The notes beneath the pieces were generated by a model, which was given only the letters and a program-made list of their open reading frames with translations, was not told the DNA's origin and made no database searches. 53,842 nucleotides of DNA, taken from NCBI RefSeq assembly GCF_026460985.1, contig NZ_JAPKNM010000026.1, positions 1-53,842 on the forward strand, in the 5' to 3' direction. Below, in pieces: positions 17,137-25,017 of the stretch. The position numbers and the translations under genes are program-made. Numbering within the stretch: the first letter of the stretch is position 1; every line of letters begins with the position of its first letter. This DNA is from Sphingomonas sp. GTDB taxonomy: Bacteria > Pseudomonadota > Alphaproteobacteria > Sphingomonadales > Sphingomonadaceae.

Positions 17137-17153
17137 ATTTAAGTCTGATAAAT
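17137..17153. promoter_or_regulatory. Palindrome in the divergent oxidoreductase/cytochrome c promoter region
   Basis: ATTTA-AGTCTGA-TAAAT is a 17-base sequence with perfect 5-bp inverted arms in the 99-base gap between the two divergent starts at 17119 and 17219. It is the only AT-rich patch there. It has operator-like geometry and could control both directions, but no regulator gene is encoded nearby. Confidence 0.4.
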
Positions 17154-17218
17154 GGTTGCGCGGTGCGGCGCGAACCGACTAGATGAGGCAACCGATCGTT
17201 GCCAGACCGGAGAGGATA

Positions 17219-17611
17219 ATGAAATCTCTGATCATGTTGCCGCCCGTTGCGGCAACATTCTGCGCGGTAGCGCTGACAGCGTTGCCGTCAGTCGCCGCAC
17301 CTCCCGCCCAAAGCGCGGGCGCGGCTGCGTTCGCCACCTGCAAGGCGTGCCATACGCTTCCGGCGGGCGGCAAGAGCATCATGGGCCCGAATCTCCATGG
17401 CCTGTTCGGGCGCAAGGCGGGCTCGCTTGCGGGCTATACCTACACCCCGGCGCTCAAGGCATCGAACATCGTCTGGAACGCGCAGACGCTCGATCAATTC
17501 CTCACTGCGCCGACGCAGAAGGTGCCGGGCACGCGCATGGTGATGAAGGTCGCCGATCCCGCCAAGCGCGCCGCGCTGATCGCCTATCTCAAGGCCGAAA
17601 CGTCGAAGTGA
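17219..17611 (+). CDS. Periplasmic monoheme class I cytochrome c
   Basis: This 130-residue protein has a signal peptide (MKSLIMLPP, hydrophobic core, cleavage near SVAAP), one heme-binding CKACH at about residues 40-44 and a distal Met ligand in GTRMVMKV. It resembles the c2/c550-type small cytochromes (MGPNLHGLFGRKAGSLAGYTYT). The start at 17219 has GGAGAGG upstream; an earlier ATG at 17183 lacks one. It opens the operon that ends with the GMC flavoprotein, so it is the likely electron acceptor of that dehydrogenase, passing electrons to the respiratory chain. The cytochrome subunit of classical membrane gluconate dehydrogenase carries three hemes; this one carries a single heme. Confidence 0.92.
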   Translation: MKSLIMLPPVAATFCAVALTALPSVAAPPAQSAGAAAFATCKACHTLPAGGKSIMGPNLHGLFGRKAGSLAGYTYTPALKASNIVWNAQTLDQFLTAPTQKVPGTRMVMKVADPAKRAALIAYLKAETSK

Positions 17612-17636
17612 GCGTGGAATCGAGGGGAGGATTGGC

Positions 17637-18680
17637 ATGAAGGGTCCGGCAGTCTTCCTCGCGCAGTTCATGAGCGACTCGGCGCCGTTCGACACGCTGC
17701 CCTCGGCGGCGCGCTGGATGGCGGAAGCCGGCTATGTCGGCGTCCAGATTCCGACCTGGGACAGCCGCTGCATCGACCTCGCCAAGGCGGCGGAGAGCCA
17801 GGATTATTGCGACGAGCTCGCCGGCACCTGCCGCGAGGCCGGCGTCGAGATCACCGAGCTTTCGACACACCTCCAGGGCCAATTGGTCGCGGTGCATCCG
17901 GCCTATGACGTGGCGTTCGACGGATTCGCGCCCGAGGCGCTGCGCGGCAAGCCCGCCGAACGCCAGGCCTGGGCGGTCGAGCAGCTCCGCCTCGCAGCCA
18001 AGGCGAGCCGGCGGCTGGGGCTCAACGCGCACGCGACCTTCTCGGGCGCGCTCGCCTGGCCCTATCTCTATCCCTGGCCGCAGCGTCCCGCGGGACTCGT
18101 CGAGGAAGCGTTCGGCGAACTGGCGAAGCGCTGGCGGCCGATCCTCGACGCGTTCGAGGAACAGGGCGTCGATGTCGCCTACGAGATTCATCCCGGCGAG
18201 GACCTGCACGACGGCGTGACTTTCGAGCGGTTCCTGGCGGGCGTGGACAATCACCCGCGCGCCAATATCCTCTACGATCCCAGCCATTATGTGCTGCAGG
18301 CGCTCGACTATCTGAGCTTCATCGACATCTATCACGAGCGGATCAAGATGTTCCACGTCAAGGACGCGGAGCTCAATCCGACCGGGCGTTCGGGCGTCTA
18401 TGGCGGGTTCCAGGACTGGGTCGACCGACCCGGCCGCTTCCGTTCGCTCGGCGACGGTCAGGTCGATTTCGGCGGAATTTTCTCGAAGCTGACACAGTAC
18501 GGATACGAAGGCTGGGCAGTGCTCGAATGGGAATGCTGCTTGAAGCATCCCGAGGACGGCGCGCGCGAAGGCGCGCCGTTCATCGCGGCGCACATGATCC
18601 GACGGGCGGACAAGGCTTTCGACGATTTCGCCGGAGGCAGCGATCCGGGGCTCAACCGCAAGCTGCTGGGGCTGAGCTGA
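17637..18680 (+). CDS. Sugar phosphate isomerase/epimerase (xylose-isomerase-like TIM barrel)
   Basis: This 347-residue protein is an AP-endonuclease-2-like TIM barrel without a signal peptide. Barrel motifs carrying probable metal ligands are YEIHPGEDLHDG (Glu, His), NILYDPSHYVLQ (Asp, His), IKMFHVKDAEL (His, Asp) and AVLEWECC (Glu). GGGAGG precedes the start by a suitable distance. The family includes sugar isomerases, inosose isomerases and enzymes acting on 3-keto-glycosides. In this operon, between the cytochrome and the sugar carrier, action on an oxidised sugar in the cytoplasm is the best guess. The exact reaction is not readable. Confidence 0.87.
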   Translation: MKGPAVFLAQFMSDSAPFDTLPSAARWMAEAGYVGVQIPTWDSRCIDLAKAAESQDYCDELAGTCREAGVEITELSTHLQGQLVAVHPAYDVAFDGFAPEALRGKPAERQAWAVEQLRLAAKASRRLGLNAHATFSGALAWPYLYPWPQRPAGLVEEAFGELAKRWRPILDAFEEQGVDVAYEIHPGEDLHDGVTFERFLAGVDNHPRANILYDPSHYVLQALDYLSFIDIYHERIKMFHVKDAELNPTGRSGVYGGFQDWVDRPGRFRSLGDGQVDFGGIFSKLTQYGYEGWAVLEWECCLKHPEDGAREGAPFIAAHMIRRADKAFDDFAGGSDPGLNRKLLGLS

Positions 18681-18729
18681 CGACATTACGATCGGGCGGG
18701 CAAGAACGATAAGGGGAGGGAGCCAGAAA

Positions 18730-20031
18730 ATGGCCACGACATTCAACAAGGCAAGGCTGTTCTGGCTGGGCGTGCTCGCCCTGTTCACCGCCGCCTCGAG
18801 CCTCGCGATCCGCGGGGCGATCGCCAGCGGGCTCAAGGCCGAGTGGATCGATCCGATCGCGCCGTTGCAGGCGGGCGAGCTGCTCGCCGCGGCTTTGGGC
18901 GCGGCGTTCCTCAGCTTCGCGATCACCCTGTTCGTCGCCAGCGCCTTCCTCGACCAGATCGGCATGAAGCGCTGCCTGCTCGGCGCGGGCCTGTGCTTCA
19001 TCCTCGGCCCGCTGCTGATAGTCACCGCGGGCAATCTCGCGACCGGCATGACCGTCTACACGCTCGTCTGGTTCGGCATGCTGCTCAGCGGCATCGGCTG
19101 GGGGCTGACCGAAGCGGCGATCAACCCGCTGACCGCGCAGCTATACCCTGAGGACACCACCCACCGGCTGAACGTGCTCCACGCCTGGTTCCCGGGCGGG
19201 ATCATCGTCGGCGGGCTCGTCGGCTTCTTCCTCTCGGCGACTCTGCCCTGGCAGGGCATCATGGCGCTGGTGATGATCCCCGCGGTCGCGACCGTGGCGA
19301 TCGCCGCGACCACGACCTTCCCGCCGCCGCTGCGCGCCGAGAGCGGCGTCAGCTTCGGCGAGATGGTGAGCGAAGTGTTCCGCCGCCCGAGCTTCTTCAT
19401 CTGGTTCGGCGCGATGTTCCTCACCGCCGCGTCCGAGCTCGCACCGGGTCAGTGGATCGACGTTGCCCTCACCAACCGCGTCGGCATGCGCGGCATCCTG
19501 CTGCTCGTCTACGTCAACGCGCTGATGTTCGTGTTCCGCCATTTCGCGGGCCGACTCGCCAACAAGATCTCGAACCCCGGGCTGCTCTGGGTATCGAGCC
19601 TGCTCGCCGCGATCGGCTTGTTCATGCTGAGCCAGGCGCAGACGCCGGTGGCGGCGGTGATCGCGTCGACGATCTGGGGGCTGGGCGTCTGCGTGATGTG
19701 GCCGACGATGCTCGCCTCGGTCGCCGAGCGCTATCCGCGCGGCGGCTCCTGGGCGATGGGGCTGGTCGGATCGGCGGGCGCGCTCGCCAGCTTCTTCGTG
19801 CTGCCGCTGCTCGGCGCGATGTTCGACAAGGCCAAGATCGAGTTCGCCGGCGGGCCCGAGGCGTTCGCGCAGCTGGCCGGCGCGGCCAAGCTGGCGGTCG
19901 AGGACGCGGCGGCGTCGGTGTCGTTCCAGCGGCTGGCGATCCTGCCGGTGGTGCTGCTGGCGGTGTTCGGCTTCATCTGGCTGCGCGAGCGCGGCAAGTC
20001 GCGCGCGGCGCTGGCGGGTGAGGTCGCGTGA
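18730..20031 (+). CDS. MFS sugar permease
   Basis: This 433-residue integral membrane protein has about twelve hydrophobic segments and the MFS pattern with a short cytoplasmic loop after the sixth segment. It resembles the FucP/glucose-galactose branch of MFS proteins (LTEAAINPLTAQLYPEDTTHRLNVLHAWFPGG is typical of that group). A good ribosome site (GGGGAGGGAG) lies before the ATG. It would carry the sugar or keto-sugar product across the inner membrane, probably by proton symport. Its stop overlaps the next start (GTGA). It is the only inner-membrane sugar carrier seen in the glycan locus. Confidence 0.9.
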   Translation: MATTFNKARLFWLGVLALFTAASSLAIRGAIASGLKAEWIDPIAPLQAGELLAAALGAAFLSFAITLFVASAFLDQIGMKRCLLGAGLCFILGPLLIVTAGNLATGMTVYTLVWFGMLLSGIGWGLTEAAINPLTAQLYPEDTTHRLNVLHAWFPGGIIVGGLVGFFLSATLPWQGIMALVMIPAVATVAIAATTTFPPPLRAESGVSFGEMVSEVFRRPSFFIWFGAMFLTAASELAPGQWIDVALTNRVGMRGILLLVYVNALMFVFRHFAGRLANKISNPGLLWVSSLLAAIGLFMLSQAQTPVAAVIASTIWGLGVCVMWPTMLASVAERYPRGGSWAMGLVGSAGALASFFVLPLLGAMFDKAKIEFAGGPEAFAQLAGAAKLAVEDAAASVSFQRLAILPVVLLAVFGFIWLRERGKSRAALAGEVA

Positions 20032-20936
20032 AGCTGACCCGACGTTCCGTGCTGGCCGCAAGCGCCGTCGGCGCGGGCGCGGCGACGATGGCGCGCGCGG
20101 CCCCGACGCGGAACGCCGCGCGCTTCTCGCTGGGCTTCGCGCCGCACGAGGGCAGCTTCAAGAGCCGCGGCAACCGACTCGAGCAGATCGCCTTCGCCGC
20201 CGACCAGGGCTTCACTGCCTGGGAGGACAATGAGGCGGCGGGCCGTCCGGTCGAGGAGCAGGTCGCGATGGCGCGCGCGCTCCAGCAACGGAACATGACC
20301 ATGGGCGTGTTCGTCGCGAGCATGCCCCGGTGGGGGGAGATGCGGCCGTTGCTGGGTGGCAATGACGAAGCCGAGCGCCAAGGATTCCTCGCCGACATCC
20401 GCGCCTCGATCGACGTCGCCAAGCGATTGAACGCCAAGTGGATGACGGTCGTCCCCGGCTTCCTCGACCGCCGGCTGCCGGTCGAGATCCAGACCGGCCG
20501 CATCATCGATACGATGCGCCGCGCCGCCGAGATCGTAGAGCCGCACGGCCTCGTCATGGTGATGGAGCCGCTCAACACGATCGTGGACCATCCGGGCGTG
20601 TTCCTGCAGACCATCCCGCAGGGCTTCGCCGTCGCCAGGGGCGTGAACAGCCCGGCGGTGAAGGTGCTCGCCGACCTCTATCACGAGCAGATCCAGGCGG
20701 GTCACCTGATCAAGACGATGGAAATCTGCTGGAACGAAATCGCCTATATCCAATTCGGCGACAATCCCGGCCGGAAGGAGCCCGGCACGGGCGAGGTCAA
20801 TTATCAGAACGTGGTCCGCTGGCTGCGCGCGAAGAAGTTCGCAGGCGTGATCGGCATGGAGCACGGCAATTCGATCGAGGGTCGCGCGGGCGAGGAGCGG
20901 CTGGTCGCCGCCTATCGCGCAATCGACGCGGCATGA
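20028..20936 (+). CDS. Exported hydroxypyruvate-isomerase-like TIM barrel, GTG start
   Basis: This 302-residue protein of the hydroxypyruvate isomerase/xylose-isomerase-like superfamily begins at a GTG overlapping the upstream stop. The Tat signal is MKLTRRSVLAASAVGAGAATMARA. Barrel residues of note are MVMEPLN (Glu), LADLYHEQIQAGHL (Asp and His), YIQFGDNPGRKEPGTGEVN and GVIGMEHGNS (Glu). The Tat export argues that it acts in the periplasm, unlike canonical hydroxypyruvate isomerase, and fits handling of a 3-keto-sugar made by the neighbouring GMC dehydrogenase. The precise reaction is not established here. Confidence 0.87.
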   Translation: MKLTRRSVLAASAVGAGAATMARAAPTRNAARFSLGFAPHEGSFKSRGNRLEQIAFAADQGFTAWEDNEAAGRPVEEQVAMARALQQRNMTMGVFVASMPRWGEMRPLLGGNDEAERQGFLADIRASIDVAKRLNAKWMTVVPGFLDRRLPVEIQTGRIIDTMRRAAEIVEPHGLVMVMEPLNTIVDHPGVFLQTIPQGFAVARGVNSPAVKVLADLYHEQIQAGHLIKTMEICWNEIAYIQFGDNPGRKEPGTGEVNYQNVVRWLRAKKFAGVIGMEHGNSIEGRAGEERLVAAYRAIDAA

Positions 20937-20947
20937 GGGAGGGACGA

Positions 20948-21775
20948 GTGAAGCGTATCGCATGGGGCGCCGCGGTGGCGGTGGTCGTGGCAGCGGGAAA
21001 TCCCGCCACCGCGCAGGAGAAGCCCGGCTTCAGGGACACGCCGACATTGCCCGACGGCAAGTGGAAGGTCCACGACGCCGACCGGCCCTACCCGATGGTG
21101 GTGACGCCGGCCGCGACGCCGGGGGCACCGCCTTCGGACGCGGTGGTGCTGTTCGACGGCACGTCGCTCGACGCCTGGCAGCCCCAGGCGACGCCGTGGA
21201 CGGTCAAGGACGGCGCGGCGACTTCGGTGCCGCGCGCGGGCGGCGGCGGCGAGAACGCGCTGGTCAGCAAGCAGAGCTTCGGCGACGTCCAGCTCCATCT
21301 CGAGTTCCGCTCGCCCAACCCGCCGACCAAGAGCTCGCAGGACCGCGGCAACAGCGGCATCTGGTTCATGCAGCGCTACGAGATCCAGATCCTCGACGGC
21401 TATCAGAACCCGACCTATGCCGACGGCACCGTCGGCGCGATCTACGGCTGGAAGCCACCCTTGGTGAACCCGTCGCGCAAGCCCGGCGAGTGGCAGAGCT
21501 ACGACATCGTCTTCGAGCGTCCGCATTTCGGGCCCGACGGCAAGTTGCTGCGCCCCGCCTATATCACTGCCTTCCTGAACGGCGTGCTGGTGCAGAACCG
21601 CCAGCCCTGGCTGGGCGGCACGATCTGGCGCAAGCTCGGCACCTATCAGGCGCATGGCGATGCCGCGCCGATCCAGCTCCAGGATCACAACTCACCGGTT
21701 TCGTTCCGCAACATCTGGGTACGCCCGCTGCCCGAAGCGGCGGCGAGCTACGACTTTGAGGGTATAGTGAAATGA
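20948..21775 (+). CDS. DUF1080 (3-keto-glycoside hydrolase family) protein
   Basis: This 275-residue protein starts at GTG with GAGGGAGGG upstream and has a signal peptide ending near ATAQE. The body is a concanavalin-like beta-sandwich of the DUF1080 family (VVLFDGTSLDAWQP, LHLEFRSP, RGNSGIWFMQRYEIQILDGY, GEWQSYDIVFERPHF, PIQLQDHNSPVSFRNIWVRPL), now associated with hydrolysis of 3-keto-disaccharides. The Glu in RYEIQILD and the Gln/Asp/His near PIQLQDH are conserved in the family. It overlaps the next gene by ATGA and stands 11 bases after the previous one. Inference: it cleaves the 3-oxidised glycoside in the periplasm. Confidence 0.9.
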   Translation: MKRIAWGAAVAVVVAAGNPATAQEKPGFRDTPTLPDGKWKVHDADRPYPMVVTPAATPGAPPSDAVVLFDGTSLDAWQPQATPWTVKDGAATSVPRAGGGGENALVSKQSFGDVQLHLEFRSPNPPTKSSQDRGNSGIWFMQRYEIQILDGYQNPTYADGTVGAIYGWKPPLVNPSRKPGEWQSYDIVFERPHFGPDGKLLRPAYITAFLNGVLVQNRQPWLGGTIWRKLGTYQAHGDAAPIQLQDHNSPVSFRNIWVRPLPEAAASYDFEGIVK

Positions 21776-22332
21776 TCATCGATCGCAGAGACGCCCTTGC
21801 GGGCATGGTCGCGATGTTCGGCACCGCTTTGTTCGCGCCGATCGCCCGCGCAGCCAAGGCGCAAGCGACCCCGATCAGCGACGGCCCGCCGAGCGCCCCG
21901 GTATTCACCGCCGAGCAGCGCGCGCTGATGACCGCGCTCAGCGAGCGCGTGATGCCGACCACCGACACGCCGGGCGCCATCGCCGCGGGCGTGCCCGCCT
22001 TCATCGAGAAGCTGCTCGCCGACTGGGCGGGCCCCGACGATCGCAAGCCGATCCTCGCCGGCCTCGACGCGATCGAGGCGCGTGCCCAGGCCGACTACAA
22101 GATCGCCGCCGCCAAGGCGACACCCGCGCAGCAGGACGCGTTGCTCACGCTGGCGATGGAAGACAAGTTTCCCGGCGGAAAGGACTTCTTCGAGAAGTTC
22201 CGCCAGCTCGTGATCACCGGCTATTTCACCTCGGAGGTCGGCATCACCCAGGAGCGCGAATATCTGCCCGTCCCGGGCCGGTATGACGGCGCCTATCCCT
22301 ATTCCCAGGTCAACAAGGTCTTCTCGTCATGA
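21772..22332 (+). CDS. Gluconate 2-dehydrogenase subunit 3 family protein
   Basis: This 186-residue protein carries an RR-containing Tat-like signal (MIIDRRDALAGMVAMFG, then FAPIARA) and then the alpha-helical gluconate-2-dehydrogenase subunit 3 domain (FTAEQRALMTALSERVMPTTDTPGAIAAGVPAFIEKLL, FEKFRQLVITGYFTSEVG). The small subunit normally binds the GMC flavoprotein and, through its Tat signal, helps export the complex. Start and stop overlap both neighbours by four bases (ATGA), so stoichiometric co-expression is likely. The matching large subunit is two genes downstream at 23190. Confidence 0.93.
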   Translation: MIIDRRDALAGMVAMFGTALFAPIARAAKAQATPISDGPPSAPVFTAEQRALMTALSERVMPTTDTPGAIAAGVPAFIEKLLADWAGPDDRKPILAGLDAIEARAQADYKIAAAKATPAQQDALLTLAMEDKFPGGKDFFEKFRQLVITGYFTSEVGITQEREYLPVPGRYDGAYPYSQVNKVFSS

Positions 22333-23168
22333 TGATCAACCGACGGCAATGGATCGCGGGCGGCGCCGCATTCGCGACGACGCTGGCGGCGGGCCCGCTG
22401 TTGGCCAAGGGTAGCAAGCGCAAGCCCATCGGCCTCCAGCTCTACACGGTGCGCGAGCTCTTCTCGAAGGACCCGATGGGCACGCTCGAGAAGGTGGCGG
22501 GGATCGGCTATCGCGAAGTCGAGTTCGGCGGCGGCGGCTACGACAAGATGGACCATGCCGCGCTCCGCAAGACGATGGACCGGCTGGGGCTCAAGTCGCC
22601 CTCGATCCATGTCGGCTACGAGGCGCTCGGCGGCGATTTCGACGGCGCGGTGAAGATGGCCAAGACGCTGGGCGCCGACACGATCGTCGTGCCCTACATG
22701 GGCGACGCCCACCGCAATGCCGAGGCCTGGAAGGCGGCGGTCGCCAACTTCAACCACTATGCCGAGCAGTTGAAGAAGGCGGGCATCGGCTTCGCCTATC
22801 ACAACCATGATTTCGAGTTCACCGTGAAGCCGGGCGGCACCAGCCTGTTCGACACGCTGATCGCCGATGCCGATCCGGCCCTGGTCAAGATCGAGCTCGA
22901 CTTGTTCTGGGCGATCGCCGCGGGCGAGGATCCCAAGGCGATCATCAAGCGCCTGCCGGGGCGGATCTATGCCTATCACGTCAAGGATCGCACCGCCGAC
23001 GGCAAGATGACCAGCGTCGGCAAGGGCGTGGTGAACTTCGCCGACATCTTCGCGCTCAACGGCACCGCCGGCGTGAAGCATTTCTACGTCGAGAACGATC
23101 AGTCGCCCGCGCCGTATCTTCCCGACATCCAGACCAGCTTCGCGACGCTCAGCCGTCTGCACGCGTAA
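22329..23168 (+). CDS. Exported sugar phosphate isomerase/epimerase-like TIM barrel
   Basis: This 279-residue TIM-barrel protein of the xylose-isomerase-like superfamily has a Tat signal (MMINRRQWIAGGAAFATTLAAGPLLA). Typical motifs are IGLQLYTVRELFSKDP, GYREVEFGG, FAYHNHDFEF (His-Asn-His-Asp), KIELDLFWAIAAGEDP (Glu, Asp) and IYAYHVKDR (His, Asp). The start overlaps the previous stop; a second ATG follows at once. Proteins of this subgroup commonly accompany GMC/subunit-3 pairs. A periplasmic role in the oxidoreductive sugar pathway is inferred from the signal and the operon. Confidence 0.88.
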   Translation: MMINRRQWIAGGAAFATTLAAGPLLAKGSKRKPIGLQLYTVRELFSKDPMGTLEKVAGIGYREVEFGGGGYDKMDHAALRKTMDRLGLKSPSIHVGYEALGGDFDGAVKMAKTLGADTIVVPYMGDAHRNAEAWKAAVANFNHYAEQLKKAGIGFAYHNHDFEFTVKPGGTSLFDTLIADADPALVKIELDLFWAIAAGEDPKAIIKRLPGRIYAYHVKDRTADGKMTSVGKGVVNFADIFALNGTAGVKHFYVENDQSPAPYLPDIQTSFATLSRLHA

Positions 23169-23189
23169 CTTTATTCGAGGATCATAGAG

Positions 23190-24866
23190 ATGGCCGACAT
23201 GTTCGATGCGATCGTCATCGGCTCCGGAGTGAGCGGCGGATGGGCGGCGAAGGAATTGACCGAGAAGGGCCTCAAGGTCCTGGTGCTCGACCGCGGGGTG
23301 ATGGTCGAGCATGGCGAGGATTATGATTTCGACGGCAAGCCCGCTTTCGAGATCCCCGCCCGCGACATGATGCCCAAGGGGCTGCTCGACAGCGATTATT
23401 TCATCGCGAAATATGGCTATGTCTCGCCGGCGACCCGGAAGTTCTACAACAACGACCGGCTCAACCCCTATGCCTATGGCGAGGGCGAGAAATTCTACTG
23501 GATCCGCCCGGGCGCGGTCGGCGGCAAGTCGCTGATCTGGGGCCGCTGGAGCTTCCGCTGGTCGCCTGAAGATTTCGAGGTGAACAAGCGCGAGAATGTC
23601 GGGATCGACTGGCCGATCCGCTACGACGACCTCGCGCCCTGGTACGATTATGTCGAGAAATATGCCGGCATCTCGGGCAGCCGCGAGAACCTGCCGCAGC
23701 TGCCCGACAGCCAGTTCCAGCCGCCGATCCCGATGAACATCGCCGAGAAGTGGGTGAAGGAACGGCTCGAGACGACGTCGCCCGGGCGCAAGCTGATCAA
23801 CTGCCGCATGTCCAACATGACCGAGGACAAGGAGGCGCAGGGGCGCTCCAAGTGCCAGTTCCGCGCGCAGTGCGGGCGCGGCTGCTCGTTCGGCGCCTAT
23901 TTCTCGACCCAGGCGGTCACCCTGCCCGCCGCGCGCGCCACGGGCCGGCTGACCTTGCGTTCCGACGCGGTCGTCTCCAACCTCGAATATGACCCCAAGA
24001 CCAAGAAGGTCACCGGCGTCCGCGTGGTCGACACCAAGACCCGCCAGGCCGAGGTGATCCCCGCGCGCCTCGTCTTCCTCTGCGCCTCGGCGATGGCATC
24101 GACCCAGATCCTGATGAACTCGCGGATCCCCGGGACCGGCAAGAGCCATTTCGACACCAGCGGCACGCTCGGCCGCTATGTGATGGACCATATCTTCCGC
24201 GTCGGCGTCTCGGGCGACATCCCGGGCATGACCGAATATATCGAATATGGCCGGCGGCCGGGCGGAGTCTATGTTCCGCGCTTCCGCAATGTCGGCGGCG
24301 AGGAGGGCGTGGGCTTCAAGCGCGGCTATGGCTATCAGGGCGGCGCACGGCGCGACCCCGCCTATCCGCAAGGCTTCGGCGCATCGATGAAGCACGGCAT
24401 GCGCCAATATGGCGGCTGGAAGTTCGGCATGGGCGCGTTCGGCGAATGCCTGCCCTATGAGGACAACCGCGTCAGCCTGCACCCCGACAAGGTCGACCGG
24501 TTCGGCATCCCGCTGATGCGCTTCGACGTCACCTTCCGCGACAACGAGATCAAGATGATGAACGATGCGGTGACCGAGGGCGAGAAGATGCTCAAGGCGG
24601 CGGGCCTGCTCAACGTGACGAGCTATCACGGCGAGCACGTTCCCGGCGATGCCATCCACGAAATGGGCGGCGCGCGCATGGGTGCGGACCCGCGCCAGTC
24701 GGTGCTCAACAAGTGGAGCCAGGCGCACGACGCGGCCAACCTCTTCGTCACCGACGGTGCGCAGATGGCCTCGATCTCCTGCGTGAACCCGTCGCTCACC
24801 TTCATGGCCTTCACCGCGCGCGCGGCCGATCATGCGGTCAAGCAGCTGAAGGCGGGGGTGATCTAG
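23190..24866 (+). CDS. GMC family FAD-dependent sugar dehydrogenase, large subunit
   Basis: This 558-residue flavoprotein opens with the FAD-binding motif DAIVIGSGVSGGWAAKELTEKG (residues about 6-27) and VLVLDRG. It contains the GMC segment RPGAVGGKSLIWGRWSFRW and ends with the catalytic pair His in IHEMGGARMG and Asn in SCVNPSLT. A cysteine-rich stretch, CQFRAQCGRGCSFGAY, is typical of the gluconate/glucoside dehydrogenase branch. There is no own signal; export probably hitch-hikes on the Tat-signal subunit 3. It resembles the large subunit of glucoside 3-dehydrogenases (lacA-type, as in Caulobacter), which oxidise C3 of hexoses and glycosides. It closes the operon and is followed by a palindromic repeat. 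Confidence 0.92.
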   Translation: MADMFDAIVIGSGVSGGWAAKELTEKGLKVLVLDRGVMVEHGEDYDFDGKPAFEIPARDMMPKGLLDSDYFIAKYGYVSPATRKFYNNDRLNPYAYGEGEKFYWIRPGAVGGKSLIWGRWSFRWSPEDFEVNKRENVGIDWPIRYDDLAPWYDYVEKYAGISGSRENLPQLPDSQFQPPIPMNIAEKWVKERLETTSPGRKLINCRMSNMTEDKEAQGRSKCQFRAQCGRGCSFGAYFSTQAVTLPAARATGRLTLRSDAVVSNLEYDPKTKKVTGVRVVDTKTRQAEVIPARLVFLCASAMASTQILMNSRIPGTGKSHFDTSGTLGRYVMDHIFRVGVSGDIPGMTEYIEYGRRPGGVYVPRFRNVGGEEGVGFKRGYGYQGGARRDPAYPQGFGASMKHGMRQYGGWKFGMGAFGECLPYEDNRVSLHPDKVDRFGIPLMRFDVTFRDNEIKMMNDAVTEGEKMLKAAGLLNVTSYHGEHVPGDAIHEMGGARMGADPRQSVLNKWSQAHDAANLFVTDGAQMASISCVNPSLTFMAFTARAADHAVKQLKAGVI

Positions 24867-24889
24867 GAGACGGGCGCCTGTTCAAAACC

Positions 24890-24996
24890 CGTCACCCCCG
24901 CGAAAGCGGGGGCCCATCTCCAAAGCGGTCGGCAAGCTGGGCCGGCGCGCTGGTGGATAGCCCCGGAGATGGGTCCCCGCTTTCGCGGGGATGACG
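24890..24996. repeat. Sphingomonad-type palindromic repeat after the GMC gene
   Basis: CGTCACCCCCGCGAAAGCGG and CCGCTTTCGCGGGGATGACG are the inverted ends, with inner arms CCATCTCC and GGAGATGGG. It is near-identical in its arms to 6404-6494 and 15744-15850. It marks the end of the oxidation operon and probably folds as a 3' mRNA structure. The last bases provide an ATG that a gene finder could mistake for the start of the next gene. Confidence 0.87.
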
Positions 24997-25017
24997 AAGA
25001 GGGAGGTGGGTTGCGCG

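Noticed and set aside
22299..24833. Minus-strand frame of 844 codons opposite the GMC gene
   Set aside because: It is antisense to the GMC flavoprotein and the TIM-barrel gene, with no domain and no ribosome site.
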